From the NCBI GenBank assembly GCA_038237055.1, contig JBBRZD010000027.1, positions 1 through 16,861 on the forward strand: a stretch of 16,861 nt of DNA, written 5' to 3'. The translations under genes were made by a program, and so were the position numbers. This stretch comes from Dokdonella_A sp038237055 (lineage in GTDB: Bacteria > Pseudomonadota > Gammaproteobacteria > Xanthomonadales > Rhodanobacteraceae). Positions 1-7,460 of this stretch are shown piece after piece (positions within the stretch are counted from its first letter, which is position 1; each line of letters starts with the position of its first letter). The notes beneath the pieces are model-generated. The model was not told the origin of the DNA. It saw only the letters and a program-made list of their open reading frames with translations, and did not search any database.

Positions 1-138
1 CAGCAGGCGCAGTGCCGTTGCTTGGAACAGAATCGCGGCTTCCGCTGCGCTTGCCCTGACGAAGGGATCAGGTTTCCAGTCGGGGAATGACCACGTCGCA
101 GGGACTGATCAGCGAAGCAAGGCCGCTTCCGACCCGTT

Positions 139-160
139 GCTGACGGTCGCGACCGTCAGC
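139..160. repeat. Perfect 22-bp palindrome
   Basis: The two 11-base arms, GCTGACGGTCG and CGACCGTCAGC, are exact reverse complements with no spacer. The plus strand continues with TTTG, which is too short for a good terminator tail. It could be a bidirectional terminator stem, or an operator for a gene to the left of the window. The function is not known; the symmetry itself is certain. Confidence 0.6.
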
Positions 161-221
161 TTTGTGGAAAGCTACTATGCCGCACAAACCGAGCCCGTGG
201 CGGCACGACTCAGACCAAAGA

Positions 222-240
222 GTCCCGGCATTCCCGGGAC
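222..240 (-). terminator. Hairpin downstream of the large secreted-protein gene
   Basis: A 7-bp stem (GTCCCGG / CCGGGAC) closes a 5-nt loop. Read on the minus strand it is followed by TCTTTGGT, a weak T-rich tail, about 70 nt beyond the stop codon of the large gene. It could be a second, back-up terminator. The tail is poor, so termination activity is uncertain. Confidence 0.35.
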
Positions 241-273
241 GGTTCACACATCACGTTTGTGCTCGATCAAACG

Positions 274-304
274 GGGACGGGCCGCTGATGCGGCCCGCCC
301 TGTT
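274..304. terminator. Probable terminator of the large secreted-protein gene
   Basis: GGGCCGC (279-285) pairs with GCGGCCC (290-296) around a TGAT loop, and the stem extends outward with G/C pairs and a small bulge. The hairpin begins 14 nt beyond the minus-strand stop codon at 310-312, the usual place for an intrinsic terminator. The better T-run (TGTTTT) is on the plus-strand side; the minus-strand tail is GTCCCCGTTT. It may act in both directions. Confidence 0.55.
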
Positions 305-309
305 TTCGT

Positions 310-3300
310 TCATTGCACTGTGAGGGTGATGTCATCCAGAACGAACGAAGTCTGCGACGAGCTGTTTTCGACGCCCGAGAACGAGAGCGTCAGGCTCGAT
401 CCTGCAGTCACGGCTACGTTGTAGGTGTGTAACTGATAACCCGCTGCCGCGTTGACGTTTGAGAATGTGGCCAGCGTCGTTGCGCCTAGCTTTACCGTCA
501 GCTTGTCGTGTGCCGTCGTGCCGGTCTCAGCTGTGTCGATATGCAGGTAGAACTGCACCGTACCTGTCGTCGCGCCGGCCGGAATCGTTATGGTCTGCGA
601 GACGGTGTCGGTATGTGCACTGCCATAGCCGTCCATCCAAGCATCCCACGTACCGCCATGTGCCGGCTCGGAGGTGCTGTTGCTGACCACGCCGGCTGTC
701 GTCGTCCACGGTGCAGCCGTGCCGGTTTCAAAGCCGGTATTCCCAAGCAGCTGGGTGGAGGTGGCGACCGGTACTGTTACAGAAGCGGTCTTTGAGCTGG
801 TCGCGCCATTCACGCTATCTGTCACCTTTTCGGTCACGCTGTAAGTGCCGGCGGCGGCATAGGTGTGGGTCAGGCTCGTCGCCGTCGAGGTGCCGCCGTC
901 GCCGAAGGTCCACGAATGCGCGCTGAGCGTGCCGCCCGCATCCGTCGAGGTGTCGGTGAATGTGGCTGACAAGCCGCTGGTGGTGAACGTGAAGTTCGCT
1001 GTCGGCGTGCCGCCCGAGGCTGCAACGGTCACCGAGGACGTCTTGGAACTGGTCTTGGCGCTTACGCCGTCGGTCACCGTCTCAGTCACGCTGAAGGTGC
1101 CGCCCGCCGAATAGGTGTGGCTCGGGCTTGTCGCCGTCGAGGTACCACCATCGCCGAAGGTCCACGAATGCGCGCCAATCGTTCCACCCGTATCCGTCGA
1201 GGTGTCGGTAAAAGTCGCAGTCAGGCCGCTGGTCGTGAACGTGAAGTTCGCAGTCGGCGTGCCCCCTGAGCTCGGAGCAGTGTAGCTGCCCTTGAGCGTA
1301 ACGCCCGAGTACGCGGCATAGGCGTTGACCATCACGTAGTACGTGCCAGCCTGCGCTGTCGCGATCGGGCACGATTCGCTGTTGCCCGTCACATACGGAC
1401 GGCAGTCATAGCTGGTCAGCGTCGGCGCCGAACCGAACTTGATGTACATGTCTGCGTCGCCGGTGCCGCCCGACATCGTGAACGAAAGGCTCGTCGCTCC
1501 GGCCGGAACCGCCATCGTCCAGTTCTGTTGGTGACTAACGGTGGCGTCCGCGATGGTGATACCCACGCTGTTCTGCAGAACGTTGCCGATTGGAGCTGTC
1601 ACTGTTACGGGCTTGGTACTCGTGCTGGTCGCGGACGTATTGACGCTGTCTGCCACCGTTTCACTAACCGTGTAGGTTCCCGCTACCGCGTAGGTGTGGC
1701 TCGGGCTGGAGGCCGTCGAGCTGCTGCCGTCGCCGAAGTTCCACGAATGCGTTCCGATCGTCCCGCCCGAGTCCGTTGAGGTGTCAGTAAAGGTCGCCGT
1801 TAGGCTGTTCGTGATGAAGCCGAAGCGTGCTGTCGGCGTGCCGCCGGTGACCGCACTATTGACGGTCAGACTCAGCGTCGCCATGTGAGTGAGCGAGCCG
1901 GATGTGCCGGTGATCGTCACCGTCGCCGTACCCGTCGTCGCGGTGCTGCTGGCGGTTAGTGTCAATGCGCTCGAGCCGGTCGTGCTGCTCGGGCTGAACG
2001 AAGCCGTCACGCCACCCGGGAGGCCAGATGCGCTCAAGGCCACGCTGCCGCTGAAACCGTTCGTCGGTGCGATCGTGATCGTGTCGCTGACGCTCGAACC
2101 TTGAGTTACGGAGGCCGAAGTCGGCGACGCGCTCATCGTGAAGTCGGCCGCTGGCGTGCTTGTACTCCACACGTCGGAGATCGGCGACGCGCTGGCGGCG
2201 CTCCCGAGGGCGGCCAGTCCGTACATGGTCTCGAGGGTGCGCAGGACGCGGTAGTGATTGATCGTTTCGGAGTAGTTACCGGGCTTGACGTTGGCGCCGA
2301 CGAAGATGGTGGCAACCTGGTTCGCCGACGTCGTGCTGTCGTCTTCGTCCCACGTCACGATCAGCAGGCTGTTATGAGTTTTGGCCCAGGTGGCGTAGGC
2401 GTCGAGGTTGTTCTTCAGCCACGTGTCGCCGGTGGTCAGCGAACAATCGTGCATGTCGTCGCACAGATTCGGAATCACGAACGACAGCGTCGGCAACGTG
2501 GTGAAGTCGGTCGGGATCGAGGAGTAAGCCAAGTTGGTCGTGGCGGCAAGGTCGGTGAAATTGGACCACGGATTGTGCTTGCGCGCGTAGCCCGAGGTGC
2601 CGGACGTACAACCGGTATAGCCATTCGAGGGCATGGTTTCCGAATAGCCGGCGAACGTGAAGCCCGCTGTGATCAGCTGATTGCCGAGATTGTTGGCTGC
2701 GAAAGACTGTGGGCAGTTATCGTTCGTGACGCCTTGCGTGGAGCCCGAGAACAACGCCAGGTAATTCGGCTGGCTCGGATGCGCGACGGCGAACGATTGG
2801 GTGAAGTTCGCGCCAGCGGCCGCGAGGGAATTGATGTACGGCGCCTGGGCCGTATTGCCGATCACCGTGGCTTGACTGGTATTTTCCTCGATAACGATCA
2901 CGACATGGTCGTAGCGCGGAATCGACCCCGCAGCCAGATTGACGGTCAAGTTCAGCGTTGTCGAGTGCGTAAGCGAACCGGATGTGCCAGTGATCGTCAC
3001 GTTTGAGTTACCCGTGGTCGCCGTGTTGTTCGAGGTCAGGGTCAGGGTGCTCAAGCCGGTCGTGCTGCTCGGGCTGAACGAAGCCGTCACGCCTGCTGGG
3101 AGACCGGATGCGCTCAAGGCCACAATGCCGGTGAAGCCGTTTGCCGGCGAAATCGTGATCGTGTCGCTGACGCTCGAGCCCTGGGTTACGGACGCTGAGG
3201 TTGGCGACGCGCTCATCGTGAAGTCTGCCAAAGCGGTTCCTCCCTGCGTCACCCATACGGGAGCCGAGTAGAGGAGAGTGCCATTGTTCTGCGTGACTTT

Positions 3301-4944
3301 CGCGTAATAGAAGTGCGTGCCGTTCGCCGGCGTGATCGTCGTAACCGCAGTGCTGGAAGTCTGCGTCACAGTGCCGTTGCTGCCGGGCACGCCCTCGAAA
3401 ATCTGCACCTGCGAGGCACTGCGGCCCGCGCCCGGCGCGTAGTTCACAGTCAGCGTCAGCGCGCCTGAGTGATTGAAGCGGTCGCCCATGATGTGGCCGC
3501 CGTCGGTCGTCAGCACGATTTGCGATGTCTTGTCATAGGTGGCGTAGACGTGGCGTGCCTGCAGTGCGGCGACGAAGCTCGACTGCGACAGAGCCGTGCC
3601 ATTCGGTATCAGCACGCCGGTGCGATTCGTGTAGCTCGCGCCCCAGTTCGCGCAGTGGTTGTCCTGGTCGGACGAGAACGCCACGTGATAGCCGGCTTCG
3701 AGCAACATGTTGCACGCCGCTTCATAGCTGGTGCGCGTGGTCTCGGCTTCGGTCGTGCTGGTAGAAAACGCGGATGAATTCATCACTTCGCACAGCACCA
3801 TGGCCTGGTCGCCGTCGGCACTGTAGGCGTTGGCCGTAGTGCCGATGACGAACTGGCCGGTGGTCGCCGGGTGGTTGAACTGGCCGATCCAGCCGTTGGT
3901 CTTCATCTGTGTGTACAGCGAGGCGTAGTCGCTCTTCGCCGTGTACACGTCGCCGATAAGCTGGTTGGAGCTGTTGTATTCCCACTCGAGCAGGCTCGGC
4001 GTGTTGAAGATATTCAAGTGGCCGCCGCCGCTGATCACGCCCCACTCGAGGCCGTAGACACCGAGGAAGCCCGGGTGCTGTGCGTTGAAGTTCGTGGCGG
4101 CCGTCAAGCCCGACTGGAACAGGTTGTGCGCAACGGCCGGATCGGCCGAGGTACTCGTGCTGGTCGAGCCATCGAACATGTGGTTGTGCTCGGAGGTCAT
4201 CAGGATGTCGAGACCTTCATTGAGCGCGTATTGATAGGCCTCGGTCGGACCGCCGACGCCCGACTGCGGGTTTTGCGCGCCCGTGCAGCTGCTGAGCGGG
4301 CCGCCGCCGTCGCTGTGGTTGGTCTGGCTGTGTAGGTTGCCGAGATACACGGTGTAAGGCAGCCCACCGGTGGCCACGACCGACTTCGACGCCAGCTGCG
4401 GCTGTGCGCCGGCCGGCAGCGCCTTGAACGCCGTCATCTCCGGGTTCGGCACGTTGCCGATCTGGATATCGAATGTTTGATCCTCAAGCTCCCGCGCGTG
4501 CGAGCCTAGCGTAGCCTCGACGCGTTCATCGAGCGAGCGGTAGCGCAGCCCCGCTTCGGTCAGCGGATTCAGGGAATATGCGCGCATGCGCACGTGATAG
4601 ATGCCGTCAGCGAGCTGTGTCTCGTGCTCGGAGAAATCCACCATCGCCGTCCCCGCGCCGTCGGCGAGTGGCGACTCGCCGCGCCAGGTGAGCAGCTCGA
4701 AGCCGCCGGAGTCAACAAGGTCGAGGCGCCAAGCAACGTAAGTGAGTTCTTCCGCGCCCGGAAAACGGAACTGCATGTCGAACTTACGCGAGTGGTCCGC
4801 GTTGGCGCGGAATGGCGCGTGCAGGCTGGCTTCGAATTCGTAGTGGTCCGGATAATCGAAATCGCGCGGCGCGGCAAACACACTGGCGGCGAATGCGAAG
4901 GCAGCGGCAAACGGCAAAACGCAACGCAAAGCCAACGGTTGCAT
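310..4944 (-). CDS. Secreted multidomain PHP-like and phosphoesterase protein with Ig-like, PKD and PPC modules
   Basis: Predicted exported protein of 1544 residues. I chose the ATG at 4942-4944 because GGGAGGAG precedes it and it starts a signal peptide (residues 1-24, ending VFA). The longer frame to 5112 adds 56 residues of non-secretory character. Residues 26-180 form a beta-rich domain. At 197-480 there is a PHP-like metallohydrolase region of the CehA/DUF3604 kind, with LHSQTNHSDGG (204-214), SEHNH (251-255), GHLNIFN (308-314), FNHPA (356-360) and SSDQDNH (424-430). Ig-like module 1 is at 573-668. A phosphoesterase domain of the acid phosphatase/phospholipase C-like PF04185 type follows at 676-927, with HVVIVIEEN (680-688), HPSQPNY (722-728), IPNLCDDMHD (824-833), VTWDEDD (863-869) and INHYRV (895-900). 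Then come Ig-like module 2 (933-1028), PKD 1 (1034-1116), a PPC-like module (1118-1222), PKD 2 and 3 (1227-1308, 1311-1391) and a C-terminal beta-sandwich (1396-1544). Substrates are unknown. It seems to be a single-gene unit; the two catalytic domains suggest extracellular phosphate scavenging, which is inference. Confidence 0.85.
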   Translation of the reverse strand: MQPLALRCVLPFAAAFAFAASVFAAPRDFDYPDHYEFEASLHAPFRANADHSRKFDMQFRFPGAEELTYVAWRLDLVDSGGFELLTWRGESPLADGAGTAMVDFSEHETQLADGIYHVRMRAYSLNPLTEAGLRYRSLDERVEATLGSHARELEDQTFDIQIGNVPNPEMTAFKALPAGAQPQLASKSVVATGGLPYTVYLGNLHSQTNHSDGGGPLSSCTGAQNPQSGVGGPTEAYQYALNEGLDILMTSEHNHMFDGSTSTSTSADPAVAHNLFQSGLTAATNFNAQHPGFLGVYGLEWGVISGGGHLNIFNTPSLLEWEYNSSNQLIGDVYTAKSDYASLYTQMKTNGWIGQFNHPATTGQFVIGTTANAYSADGDQAMVLCEVMNSSAFSTSTTEAETTRTSYEAACNMLLEAGYHVAFSSDQDNHCANWGASYTNRTGVLIPNGTALSQSSFVAALQARHVYATYDKTSQIVLTTDGGHIMGDRFNHSGALTLTVNYAPGAGRSASQVQIFEGVPGSNGTVTQTSSTAVTTITPANGTHFYYAKVTQNNGTLLYSAPVWVTQGGTALADFTMSASPTSASVTQGSSVSDTITISPANGFTGIVALSASGLPAGVTASFSPSSTTGLSTLTLTSNNTATTGNSNVTITGTSGSLTHSTTLNLTVNLAAGSIPRYDHVVIVIEENTSQATVIGNTAQAPYINSLAAAGANFTQSFAVAHPSQPNYLALFSGSTQGVTNDNCPQSFAANNLGNQLITAGFTFAGYSETMPSNGYTGCTSGTSGYARKHNPWSNFTDLAATTNLAYSSIPTDFTTLPTLSFVIPNLCDDMHDCSLTTGDTWLKNNLDAYATWAKTHNSLLIVTWDEDDSTTSANQVATIFVGANVKPGNYSETINHYRVLRTLETMYGLAALGSAASASPISDVWSTSTPAADFTMSASPTSASVTQGSSVSDTITIAPTNGFSGSVALSASGLPGGVTASFSPSSTTGSSALTLTASSTATTGTATVTITGTSGSLTHMATLSLTVNSAVTGGTPTARFGFITNSLTATFTDTSTDSGGTIGTHSWNFGDGSSSTASSPSHTYAVAGTYTVSETVADSVNTSATSTSTKPVTVTAPIGNVLQNSVGITIADATVSHQQNWTMAVPAGATSLSFTMSGGTGDADMYIKFGSAPTLTSYDCRPYVTGNSESCPIATAQAGTYYVMVNAYAAYSGVTLKGSYTAPSSGGTPTANFTFTTSGLTATFTDTSTDTGGTIGAHSWTFGDGGTSTATSPSHTYSAGGTFSVTETVTDGVSAKTSSKTSSVTVAASGGTPTANFTFTTSGLSATFTDTSTDAGGTLSAHSWTFGDGGTSTATSLTHTYAAAGTYSVTEKVTDSVNGATSSKTASVTVPVATSTQLLGNTGFETGTAAPWTTTAGVVSNSTSEPAHGGTWDAWMDGYGSAHTDTVSQTITIPAGATTGTVQFYLHIDTAETGTTAHDKLTVKLGATTLATFSNVNAAAGYQLHTYNVAVTAGSSLTLSFSGVENSSSQTSFVLDDITLTVQ
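772..1266 (-). repeat. Tandem duplication encoding PKD modules 2 and 3
   Basis: Two adjacent units of about 245 bp (1021-1266 and 772-1014) encode PKD domains that share nearly every residue of the core, including GGTPTANFTFTTSGL and HSWTFGDGGTSTAT. The DNA is also closely matched, so this looks like a recent in-frame duplication. A third, more diverged PKD unit lies at 1597-1845. Confidence 0.8.
1861..2148 (-). repeat. Ig-like module repeat, copy 2
   Basis: This 288-bp segment encodes residues 933-1028 of the large protein and is nearly the same as the segment at 2941-3228 in both protein and DNA. Both copies begin DFTMSASPTSASVTQGSSVS. The two copies flank the phosphoesterase domain like bookends, so recombination between them would excise or duplicate that domain in frame. 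Confidence 0.85.
2941..3228 (-). repeat. Ig-like module repeat, copy 1
   Basis: It encodes residues 573-668 and lies between the PHP-like region and the phosphoesterase domain. It matches the copy at 1861-2148 residue for residue over most of its length, with scattered changes such as NGFTGIVAL against NGFSGSVAL. Confidence 0.85.
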
Positions 4945-4947
4945 GAA

Positions 4948-4957
4948 CTCCTCCCAA
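4948..4957 (-). promoter_or_regulatory. Strong ribosome binding site deciding the start of the large gene
   Basis: On the minus strand GGGAGGAG sits just before TTC and the ATG at 4944. It is the best Shine-Dalgarno sequence near this gene and coincides with the start of a clear signal peptide, so it fixes the start codon. Confidence 0.7.
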
Positions 4958-5049
4958 AAAATGGCACACAAAAAGTTATCGGCCAAGTTTCGTCGAGGCC
5001 GCTGTTTGTTCCCCAAGCTGAACCGGCGGATATTCGCTACTGCGAGTGA

Positions 5050-5061
5050 GCGAGCGCTCGC
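5050..5061. repeat. 12-bp perfect palindrome upstream of the large gene
   Basis: GCGAGCGCTCGC is self-complementary. It lies about 106-117 bp upstream of the ATG of the large secreted-protein gene, where an operator could sit. No function is known. Confidence 0.4.
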
Positions 5062-5099
5062 ACAATTCAATGCGCTTACGCGGTTATGTGTCCGGCGGC

Positions 5100-5123
5100 G
5101 CAAATGAAACATTTTTTCATTGC
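5100..5123. promoter_or_regulatory. AT-rich inverted repeat upstream of the large gene
   Basis: AATGAAA (5103-5109) and TTTCATT (5115-5121) are exact reverse complements around a 5-nt spacer, and flanking GC bases extend the symmetry with one bulge. In this GC-rich context the AT-rich dyad stands out. It is about 155 bp upstream of the large gene's start, so it may be an operator. I could not match it to a known consensus, including the Pho box. Confidence 0.35.
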
Positions 5124-5583
5124 AATGTCATGACGCGCTGCAGGGGGACAACTTCACTTGACTCAGGCGCAACAGTGCACTCTGCTCAAGCGTATCGACC
5201 ATGCTGCGATCGCCGGTGCCGTTCCTGCGCTATCTTGCAGGCAGATACATAGAACTCTCCTACGCAGCGTTGCATGTCAACGCACCGGAGGCACGATCTG
5301 TTTTTCACCAGACTCTCGGAGCATTGAAATATGCCGAGTACAAGATGTACGGGGAATTGAGCAATGGGAGGGCTTGTTGACGGGATAGTCGAGCGCAAAG
5401 ACGACACAGACGGGTTCGATCGCACGACCATTTGACCCGACACCACATCAATGGGCAGTCAGCGTGCGAAGCGGAGTGCAAGCGCCTTGCATCCGCGAAT
5501 AGCGTATCCGCCGCTACGTAGGTAAAAATGCTGACCACGTTGACGACAGCCTGGTCGACGACAATGCGTGAGCGCGGTGCGTC

Positions 5584-5700
5584 CTAGGCATTGCGATACG
5601 GAGGATTGTTGAAGTTGGCGACGCCGGAGTTCGGGACCAAGCCAATCACGCTGTTGGCCGGCGCAATCGGGCCCACAATGGGACCATTGCCGGAAACCAC
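5584..5700 (-). pseudogene. Possible decayed C-terminal gene fragment
   Basis: A 39-codon frame ending in TAG at 5584-5586 reads PVVSGNGPIVGPIAPANSVI at its start and ends NNPPYRNA. It is rich in Gly, Pro, Asn and Val and has few rare codons, so it looks more like real protein than the other frames here. An in-frame TGA lies immediately upstream and there is no start codon. I do not recognise the family. It may equally be chance. Confidence 0.2.
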
Positions 5701-6068
5701 AGGTCAAGGGTTTCAGACAGGGACGGCGTACCGCTGGTATTTGCGCCCCCTCATCTCGGACGGCAACTTCCGGGCACATCTTGCAGACCACGTAAAATGG
5801 CCCGACTTCACGCTAGAGTTTCATGGACGTACGCTTGTTCGGCGGAGAAGGTCGGCGGCATGATGACAATGACCAATGTTGTGATCCGATCTTGCGAATC
5901 CGGTACGCGCAGGTGCATTCGATGACTTCGAGTAGCAATAAAGCGAACTTCGCAAATGACCGGTATTCTGCGCCTCCGTTGATCCTGCGACTGTCTCGTT
6001 TTGGCCGAAAGCCGACATCCCTTAACAACGGGAACCGAATCTTCTCGAACAAGCGTTTTCCGTCCTGC

Positions 6069-6431
6069 TCATCGCCAGTTCGCGTTGCGCTCCCAGAACT
6101 CAACGGCACGCCGATACACCTCGCGATCGATGGGCACGCCCGAACCGCCCTCGTCGACCCCAAGCGCGTTGCGCATCATCGTGATCGGCGCCATCCGCAC
6201 TTCCTCTGGTTCGGCGGTATAGATGCAACCCACCACGCCCCACTCGGCATCGATGGGTGAGCCTTCCTTCTTCAACTGTTCGCGGTTGTAAAGGATTACG
6301 ACCAGCCAGTTCGCGACCGGTGGTTCGACGCCTTCGAACCAGCGCACCAACACCGGTGATTCGTCCTTCGTGCGTGCTTCGTACGCGCGCGCTCTCGACT
6401 CGTCATCGCCTTCTGCCCAGCGGTGAGAGTC
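6069..6431 (-). pseudogene. N-terminally truncated DUF3228-family protein
   Basis: The reading frame ends GGSGVPIDR...EFWERNANWR and contains RWFEGVEPPVANWLVVILY and PITMMRNALG, which I recognise as the conserved C-terminal half of the DUF3228 family (function unknown). Family members are, as I recall, about 190-200 residues, whereas this frame is open for only 120 codons after an in-frame TGA at 6432-6434. Family-like sequence continues above the first possible start, the GTG at 6351-6353, which would give 94 residues. The segment between TGA and GTG (for example YEARTKDESPV) still looks like the family. The 5' half has therefore been lost or frameshifted. No ribosome binding site is seen at the GTG. 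It may be a remnant, or a short expressed protein. Confidence 0.7.
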
Positions 6432-6536
6432 TCATCGGAAGTCTAGCGTTCGAGAATCCCGTGGCCTCGCGCGCGGGACGAACGGGAGTCGCTCCGGCGC
6501 TAGCGACCATCAAAGTCCGTTCACTAAGCGCGCACA

Positions 6537-6566
6537 TATCGCTTCATCGCGATAGATGTATATAAT
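6537..6566 (+). promoter_or_regulatory. metF promoter with overlapping dyad
   Basis: A perfect TATAAT -10 box lies at 6561-6566, 28 nt before the metF start codon, and no good -35 box is seen. Just upstream, TATCGC (6537-6542) and GCGATA (6549-6554) form an inverted repeat with a 6-nt spacer covering the -35 position, which suits an operator. It does not match the E. coli MetR or MetJ site as I know them. Confidence 0.5.
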
Positions 6567-6593
6567 GCCGATCACTTCACGGGGAATCGCGCA

Positions 6594-7424
6594 ATGACGG
6601 CGATCAGTTTCGAATTTTTCCCACCCAAGACCGACGACCAGCGCGCAACGCTGGAAGCTGCTCTGCCGAAGTTGAAGGCGCTGCGACCTGACTACGTGAG
6701 CTGCACGTTCGGCGCGGGCGGTTCGACGCTGAGCTACACGCCAGACACGATCAATCACCTGCGTGGCACGCATGGACTCGATGCCGCGCCACACCTGTCA
6801 TGCATGGGCGGATCACGCGACGAGATCCGCGCCCTGCTCGCCCAGTACAAGGCGATGGGCTGCAAGCGCATTGTCGCGCTGCGTGGCGACCTGCCTTCGG
6901 GCATGGCCAGTTACGGCGATTTTCGCTATGCCAGCGACCTGGTCGAATTCATCCGCAAGGAGCACGACGGCAGCTTTCACATCGAGGTGGCCTGCTATCC
7001 GGAAGTGCACCCGCAAGCCGACGACGCTCACGCCGATCTCGCCCACTTCAAGACCAAGGTTGCTGCCGGCGCCGACGGCGCGATCACCCAGTATTTCTAC
7101 AACGCCGATGCGTATTTCCGCTTTGTCGATGCCGTGCGGGCAGCCGGCATCACCTTGCCGATCGTGCCCGGCGTCATGCCTATCGCGAATTTCAGCCAGC
7201 TCAAACGCTTTTCCGATATGTGCGGTGCAGAGATACCGCGCTGGCTGACGAAACGTTTGGTCGCACTCGGCGACGATGTAGAAGGCATCCGTGCGTTTGC
7301 GAGCGATGTCGTTGCGGATTTGTGCAATCGCCTGATTGCTGGCGGCGCGCCTGGTTTGCACTTCTACACGCTCAATAGGGCCAAGCCCACGCTGGCCATC
7401 TGCGAGCGCCTGTCGATCCGCTAA
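6594..7424 (+). CDS. metF: 5,10-methylenetetrahydrofolate reductase
   Basis: This flavoenzyme reduces 5,10-methylene-THF to 5-methyl-THF, the methyl donor for methionine synthesis, in the cytoplasm. The 276-residue protein is a single TIM-barrel of the bacterial MetF type. Visible family marks are SFEFFPPK (residues 5-12, with the catalytic Glu at position 7), VSCTFGAGGS (35-44), ALRGD (95-99, the FAD-contacting Asp), DGAITQYFYN (161-170, the folate-binding Gln at 166) and PGVMPI (192-197). It is about 20 residues shorter at the N-terminus than E. coli MetF, but the start is secure: GGGGA precedes the ATG and the conserved core begins at once. It stands alone here, without ahcY or metE beside it. 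A TATAAT box and a dyad lie upstream. Confidence 0.96.
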   Translation: MTAISFEFFPPKTDDQRATLEAALPKLKALRPDYVSCTFGAGGSTLSYTPDTINHLRGTHGLDAAPHLSCMGGSRDEIRALLAQYKAMGCKRIVALRGDLPSGMASYGDFRYASDLVEFIRKEHDGSFHIEVACYPEVHPQADDAHADLAHFKTKVAAGADGAITQYFYNADAYFRFVDAVRAAGITLPIVPGVMPIANFSQLKRFSDMCGAEIPRWLTKRLVALGDDVEGIRAFASDVVADLCNRLIAGGAPGLHFYTLNRAKPTLAICERLSIR

Positions 7425-7460
7425 AGCTGCGCACGCTACGATGGTGTTAGCCTCGCGCAC

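Larger units (their letters stand above)
1..309. other. Intergenic stretch with three hairpins, no gene seen
   Basis: No convincing coding region is visible on either strand. The plus frame open from base 2 to 424 has no recognisable protein character and runs antisense into the end of the large minus-strand gene, so I treat it as a shadow. A minus-strand frame at about 1-110 reads like protein, but it follows an in-frame TGA and has no ATG, GTG or TTG start before the window edge, so it cannot be supported. The stretch holds three separate inverted repeats (139-160, 222-240, 279-296), listed individually. Confidence 0.6.
4945..6068. other. 1.1-kb stretch without a convincing gene
   Basis: The first 200 bases hold the leader and probably the promoter of the large secreted-protein gene. 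Beyond that no frame on either strand has a recognisable product. The longest frames (about 90-145 codons on both strands near 5591-6260) overlap one another, lack good ribosome binding sites and have odd composition. A short minus-strand frame at 5584-5700 has a protein-like composition and is listed separately. The minus-strand text near 5820-6060 (beginning MSAFGQNETVAG) resembles the junk ORFs made by dispersed intergenic repeats in other proteobacteria, from memory only. The stretch may be a graveyard of decayed genes. Confidence 0.5.

Noticed and set aside
2..424. Open plus-strand frame from the window edge
   Set aside because: It has no recognisable protein features, overlaps hairpins and runs antisense into the end of the large secreted-protein gene.
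2101..3006. 301-codon plus-strand frame
   Set aside because: It lies wholly antisense to the phosphoesterase part of the large gene and has the Arg/Gly/Val-rich composition typical of shadow frames in GC-rich DNA.
5591..5863. 90-codon plus-strand frame
   Set aside because: No ribosome binding site, no recognised family, and it competes with several equally long frames on the opposite strand.
5823..6260. 145-codon plus-strand frame
   Set aside because: Its 3' part is antisense to the recognisable DUF3228 remnant, and its composition is not protein-like.
6432..6593. Riboswitch (SAM or SAH type) ahead of metF
   Set aside because: The promoter -10 box is only 28 nt from the start codon, so the leader is too short for a riboswitch, and no matching structure is seen.
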